A stretch of DNA of 64,000 bases from Pseudomonas sp. PSE14 (GTDB lineage Bacteria > Pseudomonadota > Gammaproteobacteria > Pseudomonadales > Pseudomonadaceae). Below are positions 1 through 8,470 of the stretch, piece after piece (the first letter of the stretch is position 1; the number at the start of each line of letters is the position of its first letter). The notes under the pieces were generated by a model. It saw only the letters and a list, made by a program, of their open reading frames with translations. It had not been told where the DNA came from and ran no database searches. The DNA lies in assembly GCF_029203285.1 (NCBI RefSeq), contig NZ_CP115669.1, positions 3,348,001 through 3,412,000 of the forward strand, in the 5' to 3' direction. A program made the position numbers and the translations under genes.

Positions 1-112
1 CCGCATCCGCGGGCAGATAGAGCGCAATCGCCAGACCGGAAGCGACGGTGGCCGCCTGCTTGAGAAAACGCCGGCGCGACGGTTCGACAGGCATGTCGTC
101 GACAAGTCTCAT
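1..112 (-). CDS. Molybdenum hydroxylase large subunit, N-terminal fragment
   Basis: Only the first 37 or so codons are inside the window; the gene runs off the left edge. The start codon overlaps the stop of the small-subunit gene by one base (TGATG), so the two are translationally coupled. The N-terminus carries a twin-arginine motif (RRRFLKQ) followed by a hydrophobic stretch, which predicts Tat export or membrane attachment of the folded cofactor enzyme. This layout, a small [2Fe-2S] subunit followed by a Tat-targeted large subunit, is that of isoquinoline 1-oxidoreductase (IorAB)-type xanthine oxidase family enzymes. The molybdopterin domain itself cannot be seen, so the substrate is unknown. 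Confidence 0.75.
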   Translation of the reverse strand, partial: MRLVDDMPVEPSRRRFLKQAATVASGLAIALYLPADA

Positions 113-576
113 CACGCCTCCTTCGGCGCGGACGCCGCACGCTTGATGGCTTTGTTGATCCGCCCGTAGGTACCGCAGCGGCACAGGTTGCCGGACATGG
201 CGTTGCGGATCGAGTCATCGGTGACTGCCGCGCCCGTGTTGATCAACGCCGCAGCAGACATGATCTGGCCGGATTGACAGTAACCGCATTGCGGGACATC
301 TTCGGCAACCCAGGCCAGCTGCAACGGATGCTGGCCAGTCGGCGACAGGCCCTCGATGGTGGTGATGCTGTGTCCCGCCGCGGCGGCGACCGGCAGTTGG
401 CAGGAACGCACCGCGACACCGTCCAGGTGCACGGTACAGGCGCCGCACAGGCCCATGCCGCAACCGAATTTGGTGCCGGTGAGCATCAAGTGGTCGCGCA
501 ATACCCATAACAGCGGCATGGAAGGCGATGTCCCCGCCAGCTCGTGTCGTTCGCCGTTTACCGTCAGTTCGATCAT
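112..576 (-). CDS. [2Fe-2S] small subunit of a two-subunit molybdenum hydroxylase (IorA-like)
   Basis: This 154-residue protein passes electrons from the molybdenum subunit. The N-terminal plant-ferredoxin-type cluster is seen as [15 protein letters not shown] followed by a fourth Cys in RSC. The C-terminal cluster is seen as QCGYC and [11 protein letters not shown]. Length and motif order match the alpha subunit of isoquinoline 1-oxidoreductase-type enzymes, which hydroxylate a carbon next to a ring nitrogen. The start MIELTV is chosen because GGAG lies about 10 bases upstream; the longer open frame has no ferredoxin-like sequence. The gene diverges from the LysR regulator at 695, a likely controller. 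The substrate is inferred only from the neighbouring cluster. Confidence 0.88.
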   Translation of the reverse strand: MIELTVNGERHELAGTSPSMPLLWVLRDHLMLTGTKFGCGMGLCGACTVHLDGVAVRSCQLPVAAAAGHSITTIEGLSPTGQHPLQLAWVAEDVPQCGYCQSGQIMSAAALINTGAAVTDDSIRNAMSGNLCRCGTYGRINKAIKRAASAPKEA

Positions 577-694
577 TGTCAGGCTCCAGGAGAGCGGCCC
601 GTCTTTGCGCGGGCCTGGTGACCGCATAGTGGGAACCCGAGGAAATTCGGGCCAGCAACGATTTCTGCCATCGTCTGTAAGCAGGACTAACAGC

Positions 695-1585
695 ATGTAC
701 AAGCGATACCCGTCGGTGCAGTCCATGAGCGCGTTCATCCAGGCCGCGCGCAGCGGCAGCTTCTCGAGCGCGGCGCGCAAACTCGACCTGACCCACAGCG
801 CGATCAGCCAGCAGATCCGGACCCTGGAAGACTTCGTTGGCCAGCCGCTGTTCGTGCGCGAAGGCGGCGGCAGCAAGCTGACCGACGCCGGGCAGTTGTT
901 CGCCAGTGTCCTGTCCGACGGATTGGCGCAGATCGACCGGGCGCTGTCTTCGGTCAAGAACCGAAGGGTGGCGCAACGACTGACCCTCGATGTGGACAGC
1001 GAGCTGGCCCAGAGCTGGCTCAATCCACGGCTACCGGAATTGCTCGACTCGCTGCCTGACCATGAGGTGGTGCTGCTCTCGAAGCCGCGCACGGATCGCG
1101 GCGCCTTCGAGCGAGTGGACCTGGCATTGCGCTACGGCTATGGCGATTGGGAAGACTGCGAGATGACGCAGATCTGCGGTGATCGGGTCATGGCGGTGGC
1201 CTCCCCTGCGTTGATCGAGCGCCATGGACTGCAGTTGCCGATCACGCCGGCCCAGGTACTGGAGTTGCCGCTGCTGGGATACACGCGACGCTCGTGGATT
1301 CCATGGCTGGATGCGGCTGGGATGGCGCCGGTCGAACCGGGCGCACGGGTGGTGTTCGACAATGCGGCGAACCTGATCGCAGCAGCCGAGGCCGGGGTCG
1401 GCGCAGGATTGGTACGCGGCCTGCTGGCGGCGGACGCATTGCGCGCCGGGCGTCTGGTGAAACTGAACGCGGCCGAAATTCCAGCGCATTACAACCTGTA
1501 TGCGGTATGGCCGCCGGGGCAAGCCGAGCGAGTGGCGCCGGTGGTCGAGGCGATCAAGCAGCTGGCTTCGCAAACACGGCGCTGA
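695..1585 (+). CDS. LysR-family transcriptional regulator
   Basis: This is a 296-residue protein. The N-terminal winged helix-turn-helix spans about residues 5-63 ([20 protein letters not shown] then [14 protein letters not shown]), a GcvA-like pattern. The rest is the periplasmic-binding-protein-like effector domain. The start MYKRYP is chosen because the helix-turn-helix begins directly after it; the upstream open frame is antisense to the ferredoxin gene. It sits between the divergent molybdenum hydroxylase genes and the amidohydrolase/UbiD gene series, so it probably senses the substrate or an intermediate of that pathway. No operator is confidently recognised. Confidence 0.88.
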   Translation: MYKRYPSVQSMSAFIQAARSGSFSSAARKLDLTHSAISQQIRTLEDFVGQPLFVREGGGSKLTDAGQLFASVLSDGLAQIDRALSSVKNRRVAQRLTLDVDSELAQSWLNPRLPELLDSLPDHEVVLLSKPRTDRGAFERVDLALRYGYGDWEDCEMTQICGDRVMAVASPALIERHGLQLPITPAQVLELPLLGYTRRSWIPWLDAAGMAPVEPGARVVFDNAANLIAAAEAGVGAGLVRGLLAADALRAGRLVKLNAAEIPAHYNLYAVWPPGQAERVAPVVEAIKQLASQTRR

Positions 1586-1999
1586 CCCCGTCGCCGGCAC
1601 GCCAGCGGCCGGCGGCAAAACCACGAAAGCAAGAACCCCATCAGCCGGAATGGGCGGACACCATCGGTTGGTGCCCCCTATGGCAGCGTGTTCCTTGCAG
1701 GTTGCGAGCACACTCGCTCCCAGGCTGCCCTCGAAAACGCCGCTTCTCCATAGCGGGGAAGCGGCGCTTTCCCCGGGCCGGCCTTCCCCATATCGAGCGC
1801 ATATCAACACCCCTCCCAATTAATATTGTACGAACGCCTCACCGCCTTCCAATACTCCCCCCAGCAGCCAGCGTCCCACGTCGGATGCGACCAGGCGGGG
1901 GAATGCGCACGTCTCTTGCGCATAGAAACGGCCGATTTTCCGGGACGTGGTTGCTGCGAACCGCAAGGTTCCCTTCCCGCTATCAGGAGATCGACTTCA
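1586..1999 (+). other. Intergenic region between lysR and the amidohydrolase genes
   Basis: These 414 bases hold the hairpin at 1738-1766 and the leader of the gene at 2000, which has a GGAG ribosome site at about 1987. Short open frames here cross both strands but lack a ribosome site or recognisable protein sequence. The region should contain the promoter for the catabolic gene series, but I cannot place -35/-10 boxes with confidence. Confidence 0.4.
1738..1766 (+). terminator. Hairpin after lysR, probable terminator
   Basis: A nine-base perfect stem, CGCCGCTTC pairing with GAAGCGGCG across an 11-base loop, is followed by CTTTCC. It lies about 150 bases past the lysR stop. The T-run is weak, so it could also be a regulatory structure. 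Confidence 0.4.
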
Positions 2000-2929
2000 A
2001 TGATCATCGATATCAGCTGCTATCCAACCGATCAGGTTGACCTAGCCTGGCGGCATGACGGCGACCCGTTCACCGGCGAGCGTCTGCTGGAGATGATGGA
2101 TGGCCCGTACATGGTCAACGGCAAGCCTCGCCGCATCGACAAAGCCTTCATCCAGCCGCCGCAAGGCAACACCATCTACACCTGGACCGACGGCGAACTC
2201 AGCGGTCGCGAATCCATCGACGCCTACATGGCCTACACCCTGAAGATGGTCCAGACCTACCCGGACCGCTTCATCGGCTGCTTCGTCTACAACCCGCGCT
2301 GCGGCGTGGAAAACGGCGTCGAAGCGATCGAGCGCTACGTCAAGGAACACGGCTTCAAGATGGTCCAGATGCAGGCCAACATGCACGCCTATCGTCCGGA
2401 CCGTGCGCTGGACTGGGTGCGCCCGGCCTTCGAGAAATGCGCGGAACTGGGTATCCCGGTCAAGCTGCACACCGGCGATGGGCCTTACAGCATCCCATCG
2501 GAATGGGTTCCGATGATCAAGGAGTTCCCCAACGTCGATTTCATCATGGCTCACTTCGGTGTGCAGACCGGTGGGGTCTACGTGTTCGAGCCGATGCAAT
2601 GGGCGATGGAGCTGCCCAACGTCTACTGCGAGTCGGGCTGGTGTCTGCAATCGCGGATCGTCGAGTTCGCCAAGGTCCTGCCGACGCACAAGATCCTCTT
2701 CGGCACCGACACGCCGCCGAACGAGCCGGGCATGTGGCTGCGCCTGCTGGAAGTGCTCTGCCATGAGCCGCCCCAAGGCCTGAACCTCGATGAGGACACC
2801 CTCGAAGACTACCTGGGCAACAACACCGCACGGATGATCGGGCTCGAACCGACCCCGCCGCCGCGTTCCGTTTCCGAAGCCGAGGCGCAACTCAAGCGCC
2901 CTGTCACCACTCAACTGGCCAGGAGCTGA
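2000..2929 (+). CDS. ACMSD-type amidohydrolase paralogue lacking the N-terminal metal motif
   Basis: This 309-residue protein belongs to the amidohydrolase-2 (ACMSD/gamma-resorcylate decarboxylase) family and aligns end to end with the next gene. In place of the family's metal-binding H-x-H near the N-terminus (DTHLHP in the neighbour) it reads DISCYP. A further conserved His (KLHAN in the neighbour) is replaced in QMQAN. Later ligand positions are kept: LHTGDGPY, MAHFG and FGTDTPPNEP. It is therefore either a non-catalytic partner subunit of the downstream enzyme or an enzyme with altered metal chemistry; both are inference. The ATG is preceded by AGGAGA. The stop is four bases before the next start, so the pair is cotranscribed. 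Confidence 0.85.
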   Translation: MIIDISCYPTDQVDLAWRHDGDPFTGERLLEMMDGPYMVNGKPRRIDKAFIQPPQGNTIYTWTDGELSGRESIDAYMAYTLKMVQTYPDRFIGCFVYNPRCGVENGVEAIERYVKEHGFKMVQMQANMHAYRPDRALDWVRPAFEKCAELGIPVKLHTGDGPYSIPSEWVPMIKEFPNVDFIMAHFGVQTGGVYVFEPMQWAMELPNVYCESGWCLQSRIVEFAKVLPTHKILFGTDTPPNEPGMWLRLLEVLCHEPPQGLNLDEDTLEDYLGNNTARMIGLEPTPPPRSVSEAEAQLKRPVTTQLARS

Positions 2930-2933
2930 ACCG

Positions 2934-3839
2934 ATGATCATCGATACCCATCTGCACCCCACCAACCTGGTCGACGAGGCCTGGCGCCACACCGGCGAAC
3001 CCTTCACCGGCGAGCGCATGCTCAAGCTGATGGACGGCCCTTACATGATCAACGGCAAACCACGCCGCATCGACATGGGCTTCATCCAGCCGCCACCGGG
3101 CAACACCGGCTATCGCGACGGCAACCGCCGGGGCCGTGAAGGCGTGCGCGACTACATGTCCTATGTCGCCGAACTCTGCGTGAAGTACCCGGACCGCTTC
3201 ATCGGCAACTTCACCTTCAACCCGCGCTGGGGCCCGGAAAACGGTGCGGCGGAGCTGGAATTCCACGTCAAGGAATACGGTTTCAAGATGCTCAAGCTGC
3301 ACGCCAACATGCACGGCTACCGCCCGGACCGCGCACTCGACTGGCTGCGCCCGGCGATGAAGGTCTGCGCCAAGTACAACATCGTGGTGCTGATCCACAC
3401 CGGCGACGGGCCCTACACCATCCCGACGATGTTCTACCCGATCATCCGCGAGTTCCCGATGGTCAACTTCATCATCGGCCACTTCGGTATCCAGACCGGC
3501 GGCAATTACTCGTTCGAGGCGTTCTGGATGGCGATGGACACGCCGAACGTCTACTGCGAGTCCGGCTGGTGCTTCCAGTCGCGCATCGTCGAGTTCGCCA
3601 AGGACCTGCCGCGCAACAAGATCGTGTTCGGCACCGACTCACCGCCGAACGAGCCCGGCATGTGGCTGCGAGAACTGGAAGTGCTGTGCTCGCCTGCTCC
3701 CCAGGGCCTGGGGATCGACGAGGACCACCTTGAGGACTACCTGGGCAACAACATCGCCCGGTTGTGCGGCATCGAGCCTACACCGCCACCCAAGGACCTG
3801 ATCGAGGCGGACCTCCGTCTGAGCACGACCTACCTGTAA
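2934..3839 (+). CDS. ACMSD-type metal-dependent amidohydrolase or decarboxylase
   Basis: This 301-residue protein has the full metal site expected of the ACMSD family: DTHLHP at the N-terminus, LKLHAN, IHTGDGPY, GHFG and FGTDSPPNEP. Members hydrolyse C-N bonds or carry out non-oxidative decarboxylation of aromatic and heterocyclic acids (ACMS, gamma-resorcylate, 5-carboxyvanillate). Which one applies cannot be read here. It follows its degenerate paralogue by four bases with an AGGAG site in the paralogue's 3' end, and precedes UbiD. The shared order suggests one multistep ring-degradation route. Confidence 0.88.
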   Translation: MIIDTHLHPTNLVDEAWRHTGEPFTGERMLKLMDGPYMINGKPRRIDMGFIQPPPGNTGYRDGNRRGREGVRDYMSYVAELCVKYPDRFIGNFTFNPRWGPENGAAELEFHVKEYGFKMLKLHANMHGYRPDRALDWLRPAMKVCAKYNIVVLIHTGDGPYTIPTMFYPIIREFPMVNFIIGHFGIQTGGNYSFEAFWMAMDTPNVYCESGWCFQSRIVEFAKDLPRNKIVFGTDSPPNEPGMWLRELEVLCSPAPQGLGIDEDHLEDYLGNNIARLCGIEPTPPPKDLIEADLRLSTTYL

Positions 3840-3955
3840 CACAGCGGCAACTTCCAGGCGCACAGATGAACCGGCGTTCGATCGAGCAGGCCGACGGCCT
3901 CTCGATCAAACGTCGCCCTCAGCCCTGCGCGCCTGCTTTTTCAAGAGGTGAAGCT

Positions 3956-5341
3956 ATGCCCCTCTCAACGCTCGGCGATACCCAGGACTTCCACGCCTTC
4001 ATCGATACCTATCGCCGGCAGTATCCGGACGATGTACTCACCGTTCAGTCCCCCCTTTCCGCCGACCAGGAGGTCACCGCCCTGGTCGATGCCCTGGCCG
4101 CGCAAGGCCGCGACCCGCTGTTGATCTGCGAAAACGTCGGCACGCTCGGCGTGCCGGTGGCCACCAACCTGTTCGCGTCCAGGACCCGCATCGCACGAAT
4201 CTTCGGCGTTAGCCCGGCGCAGCTGCACGAAACCTTTCAGAACCGCGCCAACCATCCGATCCTGCCGCGCTACGTCGAAACCGGTCCGGTACTCGACGAG
4301 ATCTTCGAGGGCGAAGCGTTGGACCTGGCGCTGCTGCCGATGCTCAAGCATTTCGACAGTGACAGGGGGCCGTACATCACCAACGCGATCATCATCGCCG
4401 AAGACCCGGTCACCGGCATCGCCAACATGAGCTACCACCGCTCGATGCGCCACGCCCGGCAGACCCTCGCCACCAGCCTGCATTCCCGTGGCCACCTGTG
4501 GCGCATGCTGCAAAGCGCCCGTGAGCGCGGCGAAGAACTGCACGTGGCCATGGTGGTCGGCGCTCACCCGCTGTTCATGCTGGCCGCCGCCGCGCGGCTG
4601 CCGTTTGGCAGCGACGAGCGCGCAGTGGCAGGCGGACTGTTCGGCGCTCCGCTGGAACTGGTCAAGACCCCGCGCTATGGCATCGGCGTGCCGGCCTACG
4701 CCGAGTTCGTGCTGGAAGGCGCGATAGACCCGGCCGGGTATGCCGAAGAAGGTCCATTCGGCGAGTTCAGCGGCTACTCCTCGGACCGCTCGACCAACAA
4801 CGTCCTGCGGGTCGACACCCTGATGCGCCGCAAGGACGCCTGGCTGGTGGACGTGGTCGGAGGTCGCTACGCCGAACACCTGACCCTGGCGAGGCTGCCG
4901 CGGGAAGCGGAGATGAGCGAGAAACTCAAGGCGCGCTTCCCCGCCGTCACTGCGGTGCACTACCCCAACTCCGGTACTCACTTTCATTGCTACGTGGCAC
5001 TGGATCAAAGCCGCGATGGCGAAGCGCGGCAGATCATGCTCGCACTGCTGGGCTGGGACCCGTACCTGAAAACCGTGATCGCGGTGGACGGTGACATCGA
5101 CATCACCGATGACAGCCAGGTGCTTTGGGCGCTGGCCACGCACTTCCAGCCCCACCAGGACATCTTCGTTGTCGACGGTTTGCCCGGCAGCCCGCTGGAT
5201 CCCTCCTCCTCCGTCAACGGCACCACGTCGCGGATGGGCCTGGATGCCACCCGTGGTTCGGGATTCGACGGAATCAAGGCGCAACTGGACCAGAAGGTGG
5301 TCGAGCGCGCGCATGATCTGCTCAGGAGCATCCAGTCATGA
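3956..5341 (+). CDS. UbiD-family prenyl-FMN-dependent decarboxylase
   Basis: This 461-residue protein catalyses reversible decarboxylation of an unsaturated or (hetero)aromatic acid using prenylated FMN. The active-site acidic pair is visible in EEGPFGEFSGY, matching the EGPFGE signature of the family. GGLFGAPLELVKT and the C-terminal DPSSS-NGTTSRMGLDAT region also fit UbiD. The start at 3956 follows an AGAGGTG ribosome site; the longer open frame begins inside the previous gene. The stop overlaps the start of its own ubiX (ATGA), tying cofactor supply to the enzyme. The substrate is not readable. Neighbours point to a nitrogen heterocycle carboxylate rather than 4-hydroxybenzoate, and ubiquinone synthesis is not its likely role. 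Confidence 0.9.
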   Translation: MPLSTLGDTQDFHAFIDTYRRQYPDDVLTVQSPLSADQEVTALVDALAAQGRDPLLICENVGTLGVPVATNLFASRTRIARIFGVSPAQLHETFQNRANHPILPRYVETGPVLDEIFEGEALDLALLPMLKHFDSDRGPYITNAIIIAEDPVTGIANMSYHRSMRHARQTLATSLHSRGHLWRMLQSARERGEELHVAMVVGAHPLFMLAAAARLPFGSDERAVAGGLFGAPLELVKTPRYGIGVPAYAEFVLEGAIDPAGYAEEGPFGEFSGYSSDRSTNNVLRVDTLMRRKDAWLVDVVGGRYAEHLTLARLPREAEMSEKLKARFPAVTAVHYPNSGTHFHCYVALDQSRDGEARQIMLALLGWDPYLKTVIAVDGDIDITDDSQVLWALATHFQPHQDIFVVDGLPGSPLDPSSSVNGTTSRMGLDATRGSGFDGIKAQLDQKVVERAHDLLRSIQS

Positions 5342-5949
5342 ACCGCCAGCGGATGGTGGTCGGCATCAGCGGTGCGTCGGGCTTCATCTACGGCGTACGG
5401 CTGCTGGAGCTGCTGGCCGAGCTGGACATCGAAAGCCACTTGATCATCAGCCGTGCCGCGCTGCTGACCATGGCCCATGAAACCGACTACAAACTGGCGG
5501 ACGTCACGGCACTGGCCAGCCATTACCACCGCGCCGACGACGTGGCCGCCGGCATCGCCAGCGGTTCGTTCCGCTGCCTGGGCATGGTGGTCGCGCCCTG
5601 CTCCATGCGTACCCTCGCGGAAATCGCCACCGGTACCTCCACGGGCCTGATCGGTCGCGCCGCCGACGTCACCCTCAAGGAACGCCGGACTCTCGTGCTG
5701 ATGGCCCGTGAGACGCCGTTGACCCTGGCGCACCTGCGCAACATGACCGCCGTCACCGAGATGGGCGGAATCATCGCCCCGCCGGTCCCCGCCTTCTATG
5801 CCCGTCCGCAGACCCTTTCGCAAATGGTCGATCACAGCCTTGGCCGTGTCCTCGACCTGTTCGGCCTAGACGCCGGTACCACGCTGCGCTGGGGTGAACC
5901 CGGCCCAGCGTCCACTGGCCATTTCTCCCCATCGAAGGAGCTCGCATGA
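5338..5949 (+). CDS. ubiX: UbiX-type flavin prenyltransferase
   Basis: This 203-residue flavoprotein makes prenyl-FMN from FMN and dimethylallyl phosphate for UbiD enzymes. The nucleotide-binding start GISGASGFIYGVR and the family signature LAEIATG...LIGRAADVTLKERR are present, followed by MGGIIAPPVPAFYARP. It overlaps ubiD upstream and the COG0523 gene downstream by four bases each (ATGA at both joints), so the three form a tightly coupled unit. It is probably a dedicated second copy serving the catabolic decarboxylase; whether the genome has a separate housekeeping ubiX cannot be seen here. Confidence 0.92.
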   Translation: MNRQRMVVGISGASGFIYGVRLLELLAELDIESHLIISRAALLTMAHETDYKLADVTALASHYHRADDVAAGIASGSFRCLGMVVAPCSMRTLAEIATGTSTGLIGRAADVTLKERRTLVLMARETPLTLAHLRNMTAVTEMGGIIAPPVPAFYARPQTLSQMVDHSLGRVLDLFGLDAGTTLRWGEPGPASTGHFSPSKELA

Positions 5950-7010
5950 ACAGTCCACTCCAGCAACCGACCCCGAACCGCAAGATTCCGGTGACCATCC
6001 TCACCGGCTTCCTCGGCGCCGGCAAAACCACGCTGCTCAACTACATCCTCAAGGAAAACCACGGTCGCAAGATTGCCGTAATCGAAAACGAGTTCGGCGA
6101 AGTCGGCATCGACGGCGATCTGGTGCTCAGCTCCGAAACCGAAGAAATCTACGAGATGGTCAACGGCTGCGTGTGCTGCACCGCTGAGGTCCGCGAGGAC
6201 CTGGTGCGCATCGTCCGCGAACTGGTGGCACGCCCGGTGCGGCTCGATCACATCCTGATCGAAACCAGCGGCCTGGCCGATCCGTACCCGGTAGCGCAGA
6301 GCTTCTTCATCAACGACCCGATTTCCGAAGAAGTGGAGCTGGACGCCATCGTCGCCATGGTCGACGCCAAGCACATCACCCAGCACCTGGAAGATCTGCA
6401 ACTCGACGGCGCCGACAACCAGGCCGTGGACCAGATCGTCTGTGCCGATCGGATCGTCATCAACAAGATCGATCTGGTCAGCGATGCCGAAGTGGCGAGT
6501 CTGAGCGAAAAGATTCGCGGCTTGAATGCCACCGCGGATCTGGTGACCTCCAGCTACGCCGAAATCGACCTGTCGAAGATCTTCGGCGTCGGAGCGTTCG
6601 AAGCCACCCAAAAGCTGATGGAAATCGGCTCCAACCACGATCACCACGCCGATGAGCATCATCACGGCCACGACCACGATCACGATCACGACGATCTGGC
6701 GCATGAGCATGATCCCAGCGTTTCCTCCGTCGGCATCGCCGTGGATGGCGCGGTGAACCTGGGCGCCTTCCACCGCTGGATCAGCGAACTGCGCGTCCAG
6801 CAGGCCGACAACCTCTACCGCATGAAAGGCGTACTGGCGGTCGAGGATCAGGACCAGCGCTACGTGCTGCAAGGCGTGCACAGCCTCGTCGAGTTCCGCG
6901 CGTCCACCTCATGGGGCACGGAACCACGCTCCAGCAAGATCGTGTTCATCGGCCGCGACCTGGATCGTGCGGCGCTGAACCAAGGATTCGCGGCCTGTCT
7001 GGCCAGCTGA
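5946..7010 (+). CDS. COG0523/CobW-family GTP-dependent metallochaperone
   Basis: This 354-residue G3E GTPase has a Walker A loop GFLGAGKTT at about residue 20, the metal-binding CxCC motif in NGCVCCT, the Walker B-like ETSGLADP and a guanine-specificity NKID. A His/Asp-rich loop of about 25 residues near residue 235 (HHADEHHHGHDHDHDHDD) is typical of zinc-handling members. The C-terminal CobW_C domain follows. Being translationally coupled to ubiX and flanked by metal-dependent amidohydrolases and a deaminase, it probably loads metal into one of them. That partner is inferred from position only. Zur-linked members under zinc starvation are an alternative, but I see no Zur box. Confidence 0.88.
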   Translation: MNSPLQQPTPNRKIPVTILTGFLGAGKTTLLNYILKENHGRKIAVIENEFGEVGIDGDLVLSSETEEIYEMVNGCVCCTAEVREDLVRIVRELVARPVRLDHILIETSGLADPYPVAQSFFINDPISEEVELDAIVAMVDAKHITQHLEDLQLDGADNQAVDQIVCADRIVINKIDLVSDAEVASLSEKIRGLNATADLVTSSYAEIDLSKIFGVGAFEATQKLMEIGSNHDHHADEHHHGHDHDHDHDDLAHEHDPSVSSVGIAVDGAVNLGAFHRWISELRVQQADNLYRMKGVLAVEDQDQRYVLQGVHSLVEFRASTSWGTEPRSSKIVFIGRDLDRAALNQGFAACLAS

Positions 7011-7102
7011 GAAAAAAGCATCGGCGCCGGTGGATGGCGGCTCCGGGCACGCAGAACGAATACCCCTCTCTACCCAATAAAAACAGCAAGAGGTGATTCC
7101 CC

Positions 7103-8458
7103 ATGTCGTCAGCCAGTACCGTCTCCACCGTCCACCCGGTCGACCAGATACTGCCGGTCCGCCAAATGCTCACCCTCGGCCTGCAACACATGGCCGTCTC
7201 GTACATCGGCGCCATCGCCGTGCCGTTGATTGTCGCCAGCGCCTTGAAAATGTCCGAAGCCGATACCGTGGTACTGATCAGCACCACACTCTTCTGCTCC
7301 GGGATCGCCACCCTGCTGCAGTGTGTCGGCTTCTGGAAATTCGGCGTGCGCCTGCCGATCCTCCAGGGCGTGGCGTTCAGCAGCGTCGGCCCGGTCATCG
7401 CCATCGGCAGCGACCCCCAGGTGGGTTTTGCCGGGGTTTGCGGAGCGGTGATCGGCGCGGGGATCTTCACCCTGCTCGCCGCGCCGCTCGTGGGTCGATT
7501 GCGGCGGTACTTCCCGCCGGTGGTCACCGGTTGCATCGTCACGGTGATCGGCCTGCAACTCTTCCCGATCGCCTATGAATGGATCGGCGGCGGCCGCCAC
7601 GCCAGCGATTTCGGCGCGCCGACCTACCTGGCCGTCTCTGTGGTGGTGCTGGCGACCATCCTGCTGGTGAACCGCTACGGCGGCCCGCTGATGCGCAACA
7701 TGGCGGTGCTGATGGGCATGCTGGTGGGCGCGGGCCTGGCCTACGGACTGGGCATGGGCAGTTTCCACAGCGTTCAGGAAGCCCCCTGGCTGACCGTGCC
7801 CTACCCGTTCCACTTCGGCCTGCCGACCTTCAGCCTGATCCCGATCGCGACCATGGTGGTGGTGATGATCGTGCAGATGGTCGAATCCATGGGGCTGTTC
7901 GTCGCCATCGGCGACATCGTCGACAAGCCAGTGAGCGAGAAACAGGTGATCGGCGGCCTGCGGGCCAACGGACTGGCGAGCACCATCGCCGGAATGTTCG
8001 CAGCGTTTCCCTTCATTGCCTTCATGGAGAACGTCGGGCTGGTGATCCTCACCGGGGTGCGCAGCCGCTGGGTGGTGGCGATCAGCGGGCTGCTGATGTG
8101 CTCGGTGGCGCTGGTGCCCAAGGCCGGGGCGATCATCGCCTCGATGCCCACCGCAGCCCTCGGTGGCGCCGGGGTCGCCATGTTCGGTGTGGTCGCGGCA
8201 GCCGGGATCCAGACGCTGGCCAAGGTCGATTACGAACGCAACCGCTACAACGTCCTGATCGTCGGTTTCACCATCGTGGCCGCCCTGGTGCCGGTGATGG
8301 CGCCGACCCTGTTCAAGCAACTGCCCGAGTGGTCTCAGCCGTTCCTGCACAGCAGCGTGGTGATCGCCTGCCTGGTGTCGGTGCTGCTCAACGCGGCGCT
8401 CAACGGCGTCAGCGCCCCCGACAGTACAGCCAGCAAGTCCGCCTCCCACACCCTCTGA
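7103..8458 (+). CDS. NCS2/NAT-family nucleobase permease
   Basis: This 451-residue membrane protein has about 12-14 hydrophobic segments. The NAT-family QH motif (LGLQHMAVSYIG) is in the first segment and the signature ENVGLVILTG is present. It fits proton-coupled xanthine/urate-type carriers (UacT, PucJ/K, UraA relatives). An AAGAGGTGA ribosome site precedes the ATG, 92 bases after the metallochaperone. It is 12 bases upstream of the deaminase gene and is the likely inner-membrane importer for the purine- or pteridine-like substrate of the cluster. Confidence 0.9.
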   Translation: MSSASTVSTVHPVDQILPVRQMLTLGLQHMAVSYIGAIAVPLIVASALKMSEADTVVLISTTLFCSGIATLLQCVGFWKFGVRLPILQGVAFSSVGPVIAIGSDPQVGFAGVCGAVIGAGIFTLLAAPLVGRLRRYFPPVVTGCIVTVIGLQLFPIAYEWIGGGRHASDFGAPTYLAVSVVVLATILLVNRYGGPLMRNMAVLMGMLVGAGLAYGLGMGSFHSVQEAPWLTVPYPFHFGLPTFSLIPIATMVVVMIVQMVESMGLFVAIGDIVDKPVSEKQVIGGLRANGLASTIAGMFAAFPFIAFMENVGLVILTGVRSRWVVAISGLLMCSVALVPKAGAIIASMPTAALGGAGVAMFGVVAAAGIQTLAKVDYERNRYNVLIVGFTIVAALVPVMAPTLFKQLPEWSQPFLHSSVVIACLVSVLLNAALNGVSAPDSTASKSASHTL

Positions 8459-8470
8459 CTGGAGAAGCCC

